A stretch of DNA of 64,000 bases, taken from NCBI GenBank assembly GCA_022842245.1, contig JALHPZ010000010.1, positions 1-64,000 of the forward strand. The letters run 5' to 3'. The position numbers and the translations under genes were made by a program. The notes beneath the pieces are model-generated. The model searched no databases. It saw nothing but the letters and a program-made list of their open reading frames with translations, and was not told where the DNA came from. Shown one piece after another: positions 54,403 through 63,036 of this stretch. The DNA comes from Gemmataceae bacterium (GTDB lineage: Bacteria; Planctomycetota; Planctomycetia; Gemmatales; Gemmataceae). How positions within the stretch are numbered: the stretch's first letter is position 1; each line of letters opens with the position of its first letter.

Positions 54403-56361
54403 GTGGACCGGTACTGTGCTCGCTGTCGCGAACCCTTGCCGGAATCCTTTACCGATGGCTCCTGCCCTTCCTGTGGTTTCGCGTTTACGGCGGATGAACC
54501 GACTGCACGCGGATTCGCGACGGAGCACGAACCGGAAGTCGAATTCGAATGTGGGCCTGTACGGCCCTCATCGGATCGCGAAGTTCCTGCGACCATCCGC
54601 CAGGAACCCGAGTTTCATCGAACTCGGCCATATTTTCCAGATATTCCGAACTACACCGATTTCGAAGTGCTTGGCCACGGCGGTATGGGAACGGTGTATC
54701 GCGCGATTCAGCGTCCGACGAATCGTGTCGTCGCGATCAAGGTGATGAACCATTTCGCGCCCGACTCGCCGATGCGGGAGCGATTCGCGAATGAAGTCCG
54801 TGCCCATGCGTTCATCGATCATCCTGGAGTCGTTGCGATATACGAGGTCGGCGATTGCTCGCACGGCCCCTATTTCACGATGGAATACCGGCCGGGCTCG
54901 ACGCTGGGCGCGCTGATCAAGAATGGCCGATTGGACATCCGGACCGCGGTTCGGATTCTGGCCGACTCGGCCGAAGCGATCCACGCCGCCCACTGCGCGG
55001 GGATTCTCCATCGTGATATCAAGCCCTCGAATATTCTGGTCGATCATGACGGGCGCGTTCGAGTGACCGACTTCGGTCTGGCGCGACACGCCGATGGCGA
55101 TTCGCTCACGGCCCACGGCGTCCACGTGGGTACCTACACTTACATGTCGCCGGAGCAACTCGCTGGAGATCCAACCCGGATTACCCCGGCATCGGATCTC
55201 TTTTGCCTTGGTTCGACCCTGTTCCATGCCTTGGCGGGACGGACGATTCGTCCGTTGTCGCCGAACGGCCAAGTCATGCCACACGACTGGTTCCGGAATC
55301 CTCCCCGATTGGGTTCCCTTCGGCCGGAAATCTGCCCGATCCTCGAATCGATCGTCGCCAAATGTCTCGCGATCGAACCGGGCGACCGTTACGACACGGC
55401 CGAACAACTCGCCCGTGACTTGCGGAACTGGCTTGAATCAAAACCAACTCTTGCCCGTCCGCCCTCCCGCATTCAACGGATACGCCGCAGATTGCACGAC
55501 CATCGTGCGGCGTTGCTGGCCCTACTGGCGATCGTGGTGGCCCTACCACTCACCGGCGCGGCCATCCAGAGACGCGATCCAAAGCATCAACTTGAGGCCC
55601 GACTTGAGGCCGCCGTCTCGACCCGGACGCCTCTTGTCATTGTGCCCAATCTTGGCGCTCCCCTTTGGAGTGAAACCAAACTGGGATCCGTCGACTTTCA
55701 ATCCCCGCCCGTGCGGAACGGAACATTTGGTTTTCGAGCCGATCATCCCACATTGATCTCGCTCGTCGAACGGCCGCCCACACCGTCGTATCGGTTCGAA
55801 GCCGACCTGCTCTACCACGGGGAATCCGGCCCCGCCGACCCCGATACCCTCAACGGCCGCAGCGGCGTGGGTTTGTTCCTGGACTATCAATCGCTTCAAC
55901 TCGAGGACGGTCGCTGCGCCCATTCGTCACTGACGTTTCCGATCCGCGACGGCGGCGACCCCAGGAAACCGAAAGCGCTCAACGCCCATCTCTATGGCAT
56001 CGTGGAAGACACGGTCCACCTCTACCCGACTTCGTGCGTGATGCTCCTGCCCCCGAAATGTCGATTGGCCCAATCTCGCGACGGCATGCCGAACTGGCGT
56101 ACGGTCGGTCTCACCGTGAACGAAAACTCCGTCGAATTAGAATATCGCGAAGGCAACAGCGAATGGCTGCACGTCGCCATGATCACGCCATCGAGCCTGC
56201 TCGTCAATTATCGCGAACTCCGACGCGCCCTATCGAAGATCACCCGATCCACCACGGGGTTCCCATTGGATTTCGATTCGCAGCGACCCATTGGCATCTA
56301 CGCCCGTCATGCAGCGGTTTCCATCCGAAATGTCATGATCCAGCCTTTAAGTCCTCCCTGA
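54403..56361 (+). CDS. Ser/Thr protein kinase with N-terminal zinc ribbon and C-terminal sensor-like domain
   Basis: 652 residues with a GTG start at 54403. Residues 5-8 and 21-24 are Cys pairs (CARC, CPSC). The kinase domain (about 85-345) is complete: GHGGMGTVYRA, AIKVMNH (ATP Lys), HRDIKPSNILV, DFGLARHAD and GTYTYMSPEQLAG. A transmembrane helix near 370-390 (LLALLAIVVALPLTGAAI) is followed by about 260 extracytoplasmic, strand-rich residues of LamG-like look. The layout is a membrane receptor kinase. The small gene at 56378 follows in the same direction. Confidence 0.93.
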   Translation: MDRYCARCREPLPESFTDGSCPSCGFAFTADEPTARGFATEHEPEVEFECGPVRPSSDREVPATIRQEPEFHRTRPYFPDIPNYTDFEVLGHGGMGTVYRAIQRPTNRVVAIKVMNHFAPDSPMRERFANEVRAHAFIDHPGVVAIYEVGDCSHGPYFTMEYRPGSTLGALIKNGRLDIRTAVRILADSAEAIHAAHCAGILHRDIKPSNILVDHDGRVRVTDFGLARHADGDSLTAHGVHVGTYTYMSPEQLAGDPTRITPASDLFCLGSTLFHALAGRTIRPLSPNGQVMPHDWFRNPPRLGSLRPEICPILESIVAKCLAIEPGDRYDTAEQLARDLRNWLESKPTLARPPSRIQRIRRRLHDHRAALLALLAIVVALPLTGAAIQRRDPKHQLEARLEAAVSTRTPLVIVPNLGAPLWSETKLGSVDFQSPPVRNGTFGFRADHPTLISLVERPPTPSYRFEADLLYHGESGPADPDTLNGRSGVGLFLDYQSLQLEDGRCAHSSLTFPIRDGGDPRKPKALNAHLYGIVEDTVHLYPTSCVMLLPPKCRLAQSRDGMPNWRTVGLTVNENSVELEYREGNSEWLHVAMITPSSLLVNYRELRRALSKITRSTTGFPLDFDSQRPIGIYARHAAVSIRNVMIQPLSPP

Positions 56362-56377
56362 TTCATGAGGAATCGCC

Positions 56378-56761
56378 GTGCCGAACTACGTTGTTTCCTT
56401 AACTTTTCCAACCACCACCATGGCCGTGGGCACTTACATCATTGCAAACGGCATCGCGACGGCCGATGGCGGCACACCCGGCGCTTACAGCATCAAAGGT
56501 GCCCTCACCAACGGAAGCAACAGCTACGAGAACCAAGACAACTTCAACGGCACTCAGAGTTGGTCCGTGCGCGTGCCGGGCGGCACGGGAACTGCCGACC
56601 TCGGCACCGGTTACTCGCTGTCGATCGAGATGATCGTCGGCGGTGCCACGGTGGCGACCGCCTCAGCGACCGGGCTATCGGTGACTCTGGATGGTGCAAG
56701 TTCTGGGGATGGGCCGATGGGAGGTGGCGGGGACAGTGGCGGTCCGATTCCTTTACAATAA
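56378..56761 (+). CDS. Hypothetical strand-rich protein
   Basis: 127 residues with a GTG start at 56378 and GAGGA 7 nt before it. No recognised family, signal peptide or membrane helix. Gly/Thr/Ser-rich, with an alternating pattern suggesting one beta-sandwich (VGTYIIANGIATADGGTPGA; YSLSIEMIVGG) and a Gly-rich tail. Sixteen nt after the kinase stop, so co-transcription is likely. Confidence 0.75.
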   Translation: MPNYVVSLTFPTTTMAVGTYIIANGIATADGGTPGAYSIKGALTNGSNSYENQDNFNGTQSWSVRVPGGTGTADLGTGYSLSIEMIVGGATVATASATGLSVTLDGASSGDGPMGGGGDSGGPIPLQ

Positions 56762-56803
56762 GACCAATTACTCCCGCTTGCTCTCCACTCGATCGGGGTC
56801 GTC

Positions 56804-58963
56804 GTGCTGTTCGCTCTCACCCTCTTCCACCACGACCCCGCCGGCCGGATCGTGCTGCACGCGATGCCGGTCATGGTCGTGGCGCTGCTCGTGCTCGCCA
56901 TCGCGTACCGCTTCTACTCGGCGTTCCTCGCCGCGAAGGTGGCGGCGCTCGACGATTCTCGTCCGACACCGGCCGTGAGGTTGAACGACGGACAGAACTA
57001 CCACCCCACGAACAAGTGGGTGGCGTTCGGCCACCACTTCGCGGCCATCAGCGGGGCCGGGCCGCTGATCGGGCCGGTGCTCGCGATCCAGTACGGCTAC
57101 ATGCCCGGCCTCATCTGGCTGCTCGTCGGCGTCTGCCTCGCGGGGGCGGTGCAGGACATGCTCGTCCTGGCCGCGTCCGTCCGCCGCGACGGCAAGAGCC
57201 TCGCCGAGATCGCCCGCCACGAACTCGGCCGGCCGGCCGCGATCATCGCGTCGCTGGCGATCCTGTTCATCATCGTGATCGCGCTCGCAGGCCTTGGCAT
57301 GGTCGTCGTCAAAGCGCTTGGCGGCGAAGAGGTGAAGCTGCCGGACGGTACAAGAATTGTCTCGCCCTCCGCGATGGTACATGACAAGTCGCGGGATCTC
57401 TGGACGATCCCACCGAACAGCAAGGTATACTATTCTTCCAACGATCCCGGCACGCTTCGATCCGAGTCGTTCCAAGTTCGTCTTTATCAAAAGTGCTGTT
57501 TCGAAAGTGGGCCTGATGGCTCAGAAATACTTGAGCTTTCCAAAGGTAACACTCAGGTTGTCCCCGGCTCCTCGTGGGGCACGTTCACGATTGCCTGCAC
57601 CATCCCGATCGCGCTGCTTGTCGGCCTCTGGATGTACAAGCTCCGTAAGGGCCGCGTCGTCGAGGCCTCGCTCGTCGGCGGAATGCTGACGCTCGCGGCC
57701 GTCGTCGCTGGCGGCTCCGTGCCCGGCTCGGCACTCGAACCGTTCTTCTCGCTTACCAAGGATCAGACGATCCTCGCCCTCGGCATCTACGGCTTCATCG
57801 CGGCTGTGCTGCCCGTCTGGCTTTTGCTCGGCCCGCGCGATTACCTCAGCAGCTTCCTGAAGATCGGCACCATTGCCCTGCTCGTCGGCAGCGTCATCGT
57901 CGCCAACCCGCCGCTGCGTGCCCCGATGTTGAACGAAACGTTCATCAACGGCGGCCCCACCTTCCAAGGCAGCATCTTCCCGTTCGTCTTCATCTGCGTT
58001 ATGTGCGGCGCCGTCAGCGGCTTCCACGCTCTCGTGTCGTCCGGCACCACGCCGAAGATGATCGAGAAGGAATCGCACATTCGCCCGATCGGCTACGGGG
58101 CGATGCTGATGGAAGGCCTCGTCGGCATCACGGCGCTCATCGCCGCGGCGGCGCTGCCCAACGACCTCTACTACGACATCAACATCGCCATCGACAAGTC
58201 ACACGAATACCAAAAGGATCTCGCGGAAATTCAGCGGAAGTACGGGCACGACCCCCTGCTCGAAGCCGGCGGAAACCTCCAGCACCTGGACCTCGGCAGC
58301 GTCGAACAGAAGGTCGGCGGCGAATCGCTGCGCGGCCGCACCGGCGGCGCCGTCACGCTCGCCGTCGGCATGTCGGTCGTCTTCGAGGACGCCTTCCGCT
58401 GGCTCGGCATCGCCGGCGAATCGATGCTGAAGTACTGGTACCACTTCGCCATTATGTTCGAGGCGCTCTTCATCCTGACGACGATCGACGCCGGCACGCG
58501 GATCGGCCGGTTCCTGTTGCAAGAAACGCTCGGCCGCGTCGACCCACGATTCGCCCGACCCGACTGGTTACCCGGCTCGCTGCTCGCCAGCGCCGTCATC
58601 ACCTTCGGCTGGAGCTGGCTCATCTACACCGGCAACATCGGCACGATCTGGTCGATGTTCGGCATCGCCAACCAGGCGCTTGCCATCCTCGCGCTTTCGC
58701 TCGTGTCCGTCTGGCTTGTCAACAACGGCCGCGGGCGCTACGTCTTCGTCACCGTGCTGCCGATGCTCTGGGTCTGCAGCACGACGCTCACGGCCGCGTT
58801 CATCCTCGTCACGCAACGCTTCCCTGCGATGTACGACAAGGGGGAAAAGCTGACGGCCGTGCTGAACATGGCGCTGACGATCTTCATCGTCTGCTCCGTC
58901 GGTTCACTTGTGCTCTGGTCGGCGGCGAAGTGCATGAGTGTCGCGATGCGTCCCAAGGTCTGA
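56804..58963 (+). CDS. cstA: CstA family peptide/pyruvate transporter with an internal insertion
   Basis: 719 residues, GTG start at 56804. CstA core: NDGQNYHPTNKWVAFGHHFAAISGAGPLIGPV near the N-terminus (given in parts), then GRPAAIIASLAILFIIVIALAGLG and later WGTFTIACTIPIALL, about 15 transmembrane helices. CstA proteins import peptides or pyruvate on carbon starvation. About 80 residues (173-255; 57320-57568) sit between a helix and the conserved WGTFT motif, where the E. coli protein has only a few residues as I recall. This segment is hydrophilic, has a Cys pair, and its DNA is lower in GC than the flanks. Confidence 0.93.
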   Translation: MLFALTLFHHDPAGRIVLHAMPVMVVALLVLAIAYRFYSAFLAAKVAALDDSRPTPAVRLNDGQNYHPTNKWVAFGHHFAAISGAGPLIGPVLAIQYGYMPGLIWLLVGVCLAGAVQDMLVLAASVRRDGKSLAEIARHELGRPAAIIASLAILFIIVIALAGLGMVVVKALGGEEVKLPDGTRIVSPSAMVHDKSRDLWTIPPNSKVYYSSNDPGTLRSESFQVRLYQKCCFESGPDGSEILELSKGNTQVVPGSSWGTFTIACTIPIALLVGLWMYKLRKGRVVEASLVGGMLTLAAVVAGGSVPGSALEPFFSLTKDQTILALGIYGFIAAVLPVWLLLGPRDYLSSFLKIGTIALLVGSVIVANPPLRAPMLNETFINGGPTFQGSIFPFVFICVMCGAVSGFHALVSSGTTPKMIEKESHIRPIGYGAMLMEGLVGITALIAAAALPNDLYYDINIAIDKSHEYQKDLAEIQRKYGHDPLLEAGGNLQHLDLGSVEQKVGGESLRGRTGGAVTLAVGMSVVFEDAFRWLGIAGESMLKYWYHFAIMFEALFILTTIDAGTRIGRFLLQETLGRVDPRFARPDWLPGSLLASAVITFGWSWLIYTGNIGTIWSMFGIANQALAILALSLVSVWLVNNGRGRYVFVTVLPMLWVCSTTLTAAFILVTQRFPAMYDKGEKLTAVLNMALTIFIVCSVGSLVLWSAAKCMSVAMRPKV

Positions 58964-58964
58964 G

Positions 58965-59981
58965 TCAGAGGATCGCGAACTCGGGGACGGCGGACCCGCG
59001 ACGACGGAAATACTGAGTCGCCCCCAATCCGACGAGCGCCGCCACCGCCCAGAGCGACCGGTGTTCCGTCGGTGACTCATCCCCGTCATGCTCCGGTTCC
59101 GTCATCCAGATTGCTTCCGGCGCGTCGTCCTTCGCGATCCGTTCCAACACGCCCTGCAACTCCACGATCGCAATATCGGATTCAATCACGACGCCATGTA
59201 CTTCCGGAGATTCCCATCGCAGCTGTGGGACGGCGCGGTATGCGGTCCGTTGGGAGAACGTAGTTGGTTCGAAGGAGACCGGAGCCGAATCGGCGGGGAA
59301 GGAATTGAACGCGATTGGTCCCGCCGAACGGAGGAACGAATAGCCCAACTCGACTCGGGTTGCTGCGAGGGGTGTATTCGGTTGGTTCGGCTGCGGCACA
59401 ACGGTGCGGGTGCCGCGAATCGCGGCGGCATCCAGCGCGGCGAGGGTCGCGCCGGCTTGGAACGGCGCCTGGGCAATCGGCGCGGCCGGCCGAGGTTCCA
59501 TATCTCTCGGCGGCGATGCGGTCCCGGTAGCGTAGGTCGGAGTCGATTGCACGACCGTTTGCGGCGAAGCCGTCGAGACTTCGTCCACCGCGATCGCAAG
59601 CTGGAATCCAAGGACGATTCGGTCGGTCGGGTCGTCCTGTTTGGCCAGTTGGATCTCGCCCGCGACTGTGCCCGTGCGCGGCAGGCTGCGGGCGACGAGA
59701 ATGTTCGTCCGGTCTTCACCGGCATCCACCAGTCGACCGACCGCGGTCGTGCCGTCGGCGAAGGAAACCGTCACGGTTCGACCGTCTGCGAGCGCATCGG
59801 GGACCGATAACACGGGGCCGACGAATGCGAACAGCGCCGGTGGTGTCACCGCGACTTCGGTGGGGGATGAGAACGGCAAGTCCCGAACGGTGAGCGAACC
59901 GGTGATGTCCGCGAACGCCACTGGATTCGAACGGTCTTCGAGCAATTCCACGCGAATGCGATTTCGTGCGCGATCCGTCAC
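58965..59981 (-). CDS. Planctomycete surface protein with LExLExR-type N-terminus
   Basis: 338 residues. The N-terminus RIRVELLEDRSNP matches the LExLExR-like motif typical of secreted planctomycete proteins. A C-terminal sorting-like signal is present: a hydrophobic segment (LWAVAALVGLGATQYF) followed by RRR. The middle is Ala/Pro/Thr-rich, with no fold I recognise. The start overlaps the kinase stop by 4 nt (59978-59981), so it is the last gene of a sigma factor-kinase-surface protein operon. Confidence 0.85.
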   Translation of the reverse strand: MTDRARNRIRVELLEDRSNPVAFADITGSLTVRDLPFSSPTEVAVTPPALFAFVGPVLSVPDALADGRTVTVSFADGTTAVGRLVDAGEDRTNILVARSLPRTGTVAGEIQLAKQDDPTDRIVLGFQLAIAVDEVSTASPQTVVQSTPTYATGTASPPRDMEPRPAAPIAQAPFQAGATLAALDAAAIRGTRTVVPQPNQPNTPLAATRVELGYSFLRSAGPIAFNSFPADSAPVSFEPTTFSQRTAYRAVPQLRWESPEVHGVVIESDIAIVELQGVLERIAKDDAPEAIWMTEPEHDGDESPTEHRSLWAVAALVGLGATQYFRRRGSAVPEFAIL

Positions 59982-62212
59982 GGTTCACCGATCCTTCCGG
60001 TGTGGACATCCTGACCCGATTCGCCGTTCGCGGCAAGCGGAATCGATGCGAGCGACCAGACTCGCATCGCGTGCGCGGCCCCGATGGAGAATTCCACGAT
60101 ATCAGGGTGTTCGCTCGCGAGGCGGCTCCATTCGCGGAAGGCCTCCCGTGCCAGGGCTCCAGACTCCGCTACCCGCCCGAGTTTCGCAAGGTTCTCGGCA
60201 CGGCGCAAGGCGATCCGGGCAGCTTCACGGCGCGGGTTCGGGGACTTGGGGTCGTCGACGCGGGCGGCGTCGGCAAGCTCAGCCGCTTCGAGATAAATCG
60301 CGTCGGCGTCAGCGAGGCGCCCTTTGCCGGCGAGAATTTCGGCGAGATTGTGCGTCGACTGCGCCGCCGGGAGCAGGAACGCGCGGCGATCGATCGCGAG
60401 CTTCGCGAACCGCGCACGGGCGGCGCGGAAGCAGGCCTCGGCTTCGACAGCGCGATCCAACGACTGCCATAGCAGTCCCTGGTTGTTCTCGACTCCCGCC
60501 AATCCCGCGCGATCGAACGGATCCACCGATCCGCCTTCGACAAGCGATTGAAAGTCGCGCGCGGCGCGTCGATAGTCGCTCCCGGCGTCTTCGAAACGGC
60601 CAGCCGCGCGATGCAGGTTTCCGCGCTCAATGGCGACCACGGCGCTTTCGCGGACCATGTCTTCGGTCTTGCGGTTCGTTTCCGAGAGCAATCGTGCGGC
60701 TTCGTCCAGGTGTCGAATTGCCTCGTGATCGGAACCGACGCGACGTTGGATCTCTGCGACGCGCCGATGCGCCCGCGCCGCCGGCAGTCGGTCGGATTCG
60801 TCGGCCAGCCGGGAATAATATGCGAGCGCCTTCTCCAGCAGTTCCCGCGTTCGCGGGTCGCGCTCCGGCATCCGGTCGAGGACCGTTTCCGAATAGGTCG
60901 TCCAGAAATCGTCGACGGCGGCGCGGGCGATCTCGCGTTCGGATTTCGTTCGATCCCGTTCCCGTTGCAGACGAAGCTGATTGCCGACGAGCAGAATCGC
61001 GGCTCCGATGCCGACGACGGCTAGGGTTCCCGCTGCGCGGCGGTGCCGGGCGAGCCACGATCCGGCGCGTTCGCGGAGCGAGGGACGGCATGCGCGAATC
61101 GGTCGACCGTCAAGCCAGCGGCGCAGGTCATCGGCCACGGCGCGCATCGCGGGATAGCGCTTCGCCGGGTCCTTGGCGATCAGTGTCAGCACGATCGTTT
61201 CGAGGTCGAACGGGATCGCGGGATCGAATCGTCGCGGTGGCGTCGGCTCGACGGTCACGATCTTCGCGATGAGGGCCATGCGTTCATCATTGTCGAAGAG
61301 CGGCCGGCCGGTGAGGAGTTCGTAGAGCGTCGCGCCAAGCCCGTACTGATCGACGCGGTGGTCGACGGCGCCGCGGCGGGGTTCGACCTGCTCGGGGGCC
61401 ATGTAGCGGAGCGTGCCGACAAGGGCGGAGGAGTGCGTGAGGCGCGTGGCGCCGGGGACGAACGCGAGGCCGAAGTCGGCGACCCAGAGCTTGCCGTCGG
61501 AGTCGAGTAGGAGGTTGGCGGGTTTCACGTCTCGGTGGACGATGCCCTGAGCGTGGGCATGGGCCAGCGCGTCGGCGGCCTGTTCGGCGAGCCGCGCCAG
61601 CGTGCGCGGATCGCGCGGGTGTTCGTGGTACGAGATGGTGGCGTCGGCGGAACGGAAGGACGGTTCGCGCGGCCAGGAGGTCGCCTCCGCGCGGCGCGGG
61701 CGCGTCGACGCCGAACTCCGCACGAGCCAATCGGCCAGCGAGCCGCCGTCGATCAACTTCATGGCGAAAAAGTGCGTGCCGTCCTCCTCGCCGACCGATT
61801 CCACCGGCACGATGTGCGGGTGATCGAGTGCGGACGCGGCGCGGATTTCGTGGTGGAATCGCTTCAACTCGGGATCGCCTTCGGCGACAACCGGCAGCAC
61901 TTTCACAGCCACGCGTCGCGCGGTTCCCGCCTCTTCGGCCTCGTAGACGGTGCCCATCCCGCCCCGGCCGATCTCGCGCAGCAGCCGATAGCGGCCCAAC
62001 CGGCGTTCCGGTTCCGCGCTTCGTCGCAGGAAGTCCAGACCGTCGAGGCAGTCCGCCAGTTCGCTCGCGATGCGCGGATGCTCGCGCAGCACGCGATCGC
62101 GGTCCGGCGCGCGGCCGGCCTCCATCTCCGCGAGGTACCACTCCAGAACGCGGACCACTTCGGGGTCCTCGTGCGCGGAGTCGACCGCGATGGGTTCGGT
62201 GGCGGCGTTCAT
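59978..62212 (-). CDS. Ser/Thr protein kinase with C-terminal TPR-like region
   Basis: 744 residues. Kinase domain about 72-370: IGRGGMGTVYEAEE, VAVKVLPV, HRDVKPANLLL, DFGLAF and LRYMAPEQV. A transmembrane helix near 390-415 (GTLAVVGIGAAILLVGNQL) is followed by about 320 residues of helical TPR-like repeats (for example LEKALAYYSRLADESDRLPAARAHRRVAEI in parts, and FRAARARFAKLA). The start overlaps the sigma factor stop by 4 nt and its stop overlaps the surface-protein start, so all three are likely one transcript. Confidence 0.93.
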   Translation of the reverse strand: MNAATEPIAVDSAHEDPEVVRVLEWYLAEMEAGRAPDRDRVLREHPRIASELADCLDGLDFLRRSAEPERRLGRYRLLREIGRGGMGTVYEAEEAGTARRVAVKVLPVVAEGDPELKRFHHEIRAASALDHPHIVPVESVGEEDGTHFFAMKLIDGGSLADWLVRSSASTRPRRAEATSWPREPSFRSADATISYHEHPRDPRTLARLAEQAADALAHAHAQGIVHRDVKPANLLLDSDGKLWVADFGLAFVPGATRLTHSSALVGTLRYMAPEQVEPRRGAVDHRVDQYGLGATLYELLTGRPLFDNDERMALIAKIVTVEPTPPRRFDPAIPFDLETIVLTLIAKDPAKRYPAMRAVADDLRRWLDGRPIRACRPSLRERAGSWLARHRRAAGTLAVVGIGAAILLVGNQLRLQRERDRTKSEREIARAAVDDFWTTYSETVLDRMPERDPRTRELLEKALAYYSRLADESDRLPAARAHRRVAEIQRRVGSDHEAIRHLDEAARLLSETNRKTEDMVRESAVVAIERGNLHRAAGRFEDAGSDYRRAARDFQSLVEGGSVDPFDRAGLAGVENNQGLLWQSLDRAVEAEACFRAARARFAKLAIDRRAFLLPAAQSTHNLAEILAGKGRLADADAIYLEAAELADAARVDDPKSPNPRREAARIALRRAENLAKLGRVAESGALAREAFREWSRLASEHPDIVEFSIGAAHAMRVWSLASIPLAANGESGQDVHTGRIGEP

Positions 62213-62814
62213 GGTGTTTCGGTCATGAGCTTGCGGAGTTGGGCCAGGCCGCGCGCCCAGAGCTTCTTCACGCTGTCCACGCTGCGGCCCATCCGCTCGG
62301 CCACTTCTGGGAACGACAACTCTTCCAGATTACGGAGAACGAGGGCGTCCCGATAGTCGTCGGGAAGCTGACCGAGGGCGTTCGCGAGCACGACAGCCGC
62401 CTCACCGCGCGCCGCCTCGTGGCTCGGCGACGCGCCGGGGAAGACGACCTGCTCCGCGAGGTGCTCGGACGAGCGATCGACCGCCAGGCCAAGGTGGCGT
62501 TCCAACCGCAGGTCGCGGCGCTTCGTGCCGCGATAGTGGCGGACCTGGTTCGCCAGGTTGCGGGCGAGGATCTGCCGCAGCCACGCGACCAGTTCGCCGC
62601 GCGAGGAGCCTCGGAACTGCGTGAAGTCGCGGTGGGCTTCGAGGAACGTCTCCTGCACCACGTCGGACGCGTCGAGTTTGATGCGCAGCGTGCGGTCGAT
62701 CTGCATGCGGGCAAGCAGCGTCAGGTATTGGCGGTACGCGTCCAGCAGCCGGCCGAGCGCGGACGGGTCGCCGGTGCGGGCATCGAGGAATAGTTGTTCG
62801 GAGAGTGTGCCCAT
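62209..62814 (-). CDS. ECF-type RNA polymerase sigma factor
   Basis: 201 residues from the ATG at 62814. Region 2: LDASDVVQETFLEAHRDFTQFRG with AWLRQILARNLANQ. Region 4: LPDDYRDALVLRNLEELSFPEVAERMGRSVDSVKKLWARGLAQLRKL given in parts; the pattern SFPEVAERMGRSVDSVKKLW is a helix-turn-helix. This is the planctomycete ECF type often encoded next to a Pkn kinase. No anti-sigma gene is adjacent, so the kinase may be the control element (inference). No ribosome-binding site is obvious. Confidence 0.93.
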   Translation of the reverse strand: MGTLSEQLFLDARTGDPSALGRLLDAYRQYLTLLARMQIDRTLRIKLDASDVVQETFLEAHRDFTQFRGSSRGELVAWLRQILARNLANQVRHYRGTKRRDLRLERHLGLAVDRSSEHLAEQVVFPGASPSHEAARGEAAVVLANALGQLPDDYRDALVLRNLEELSFPEVAERMGRSVDSVKKLWARGLAQLRKLMTETP

Positions 62815-62831
62815 GGTCGTATTTGGGGAAA

Positions 62832-62857
62832 GGCCCGAATCGGACTCGATCCGGGCC
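62832..62857 (-). promoter_or_regulatory. Hairpin in the sigma factor leader
   Basis: Arms 62832-62837 and 62852-62857 (GGCCCG and CGGGCC) continue with a further 4-bp stem after one mismatch, leaving a GACT loop. It ends 18 nt before the ATG, where no ribosome-binding site is visible. Weak evidence of regulation of translation. Confidence 0.3.
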
Positions 62858-63036
62858 GCGCGAAATGGAAAATTTACGATTCGAGAGCGCTCCCGCACAT
62901 CGCGATTGCCGCCCGAGTCATTCCGCCGCGACTGCGCCACCCATCCGCGGAAAGACGGTTTTTGGCCGGAATCGATGAAGATTGGAGGAAAATCCCCCAA
63001 CACAACATCGGCTTTGCCCGGAGCATGTTATAATGA

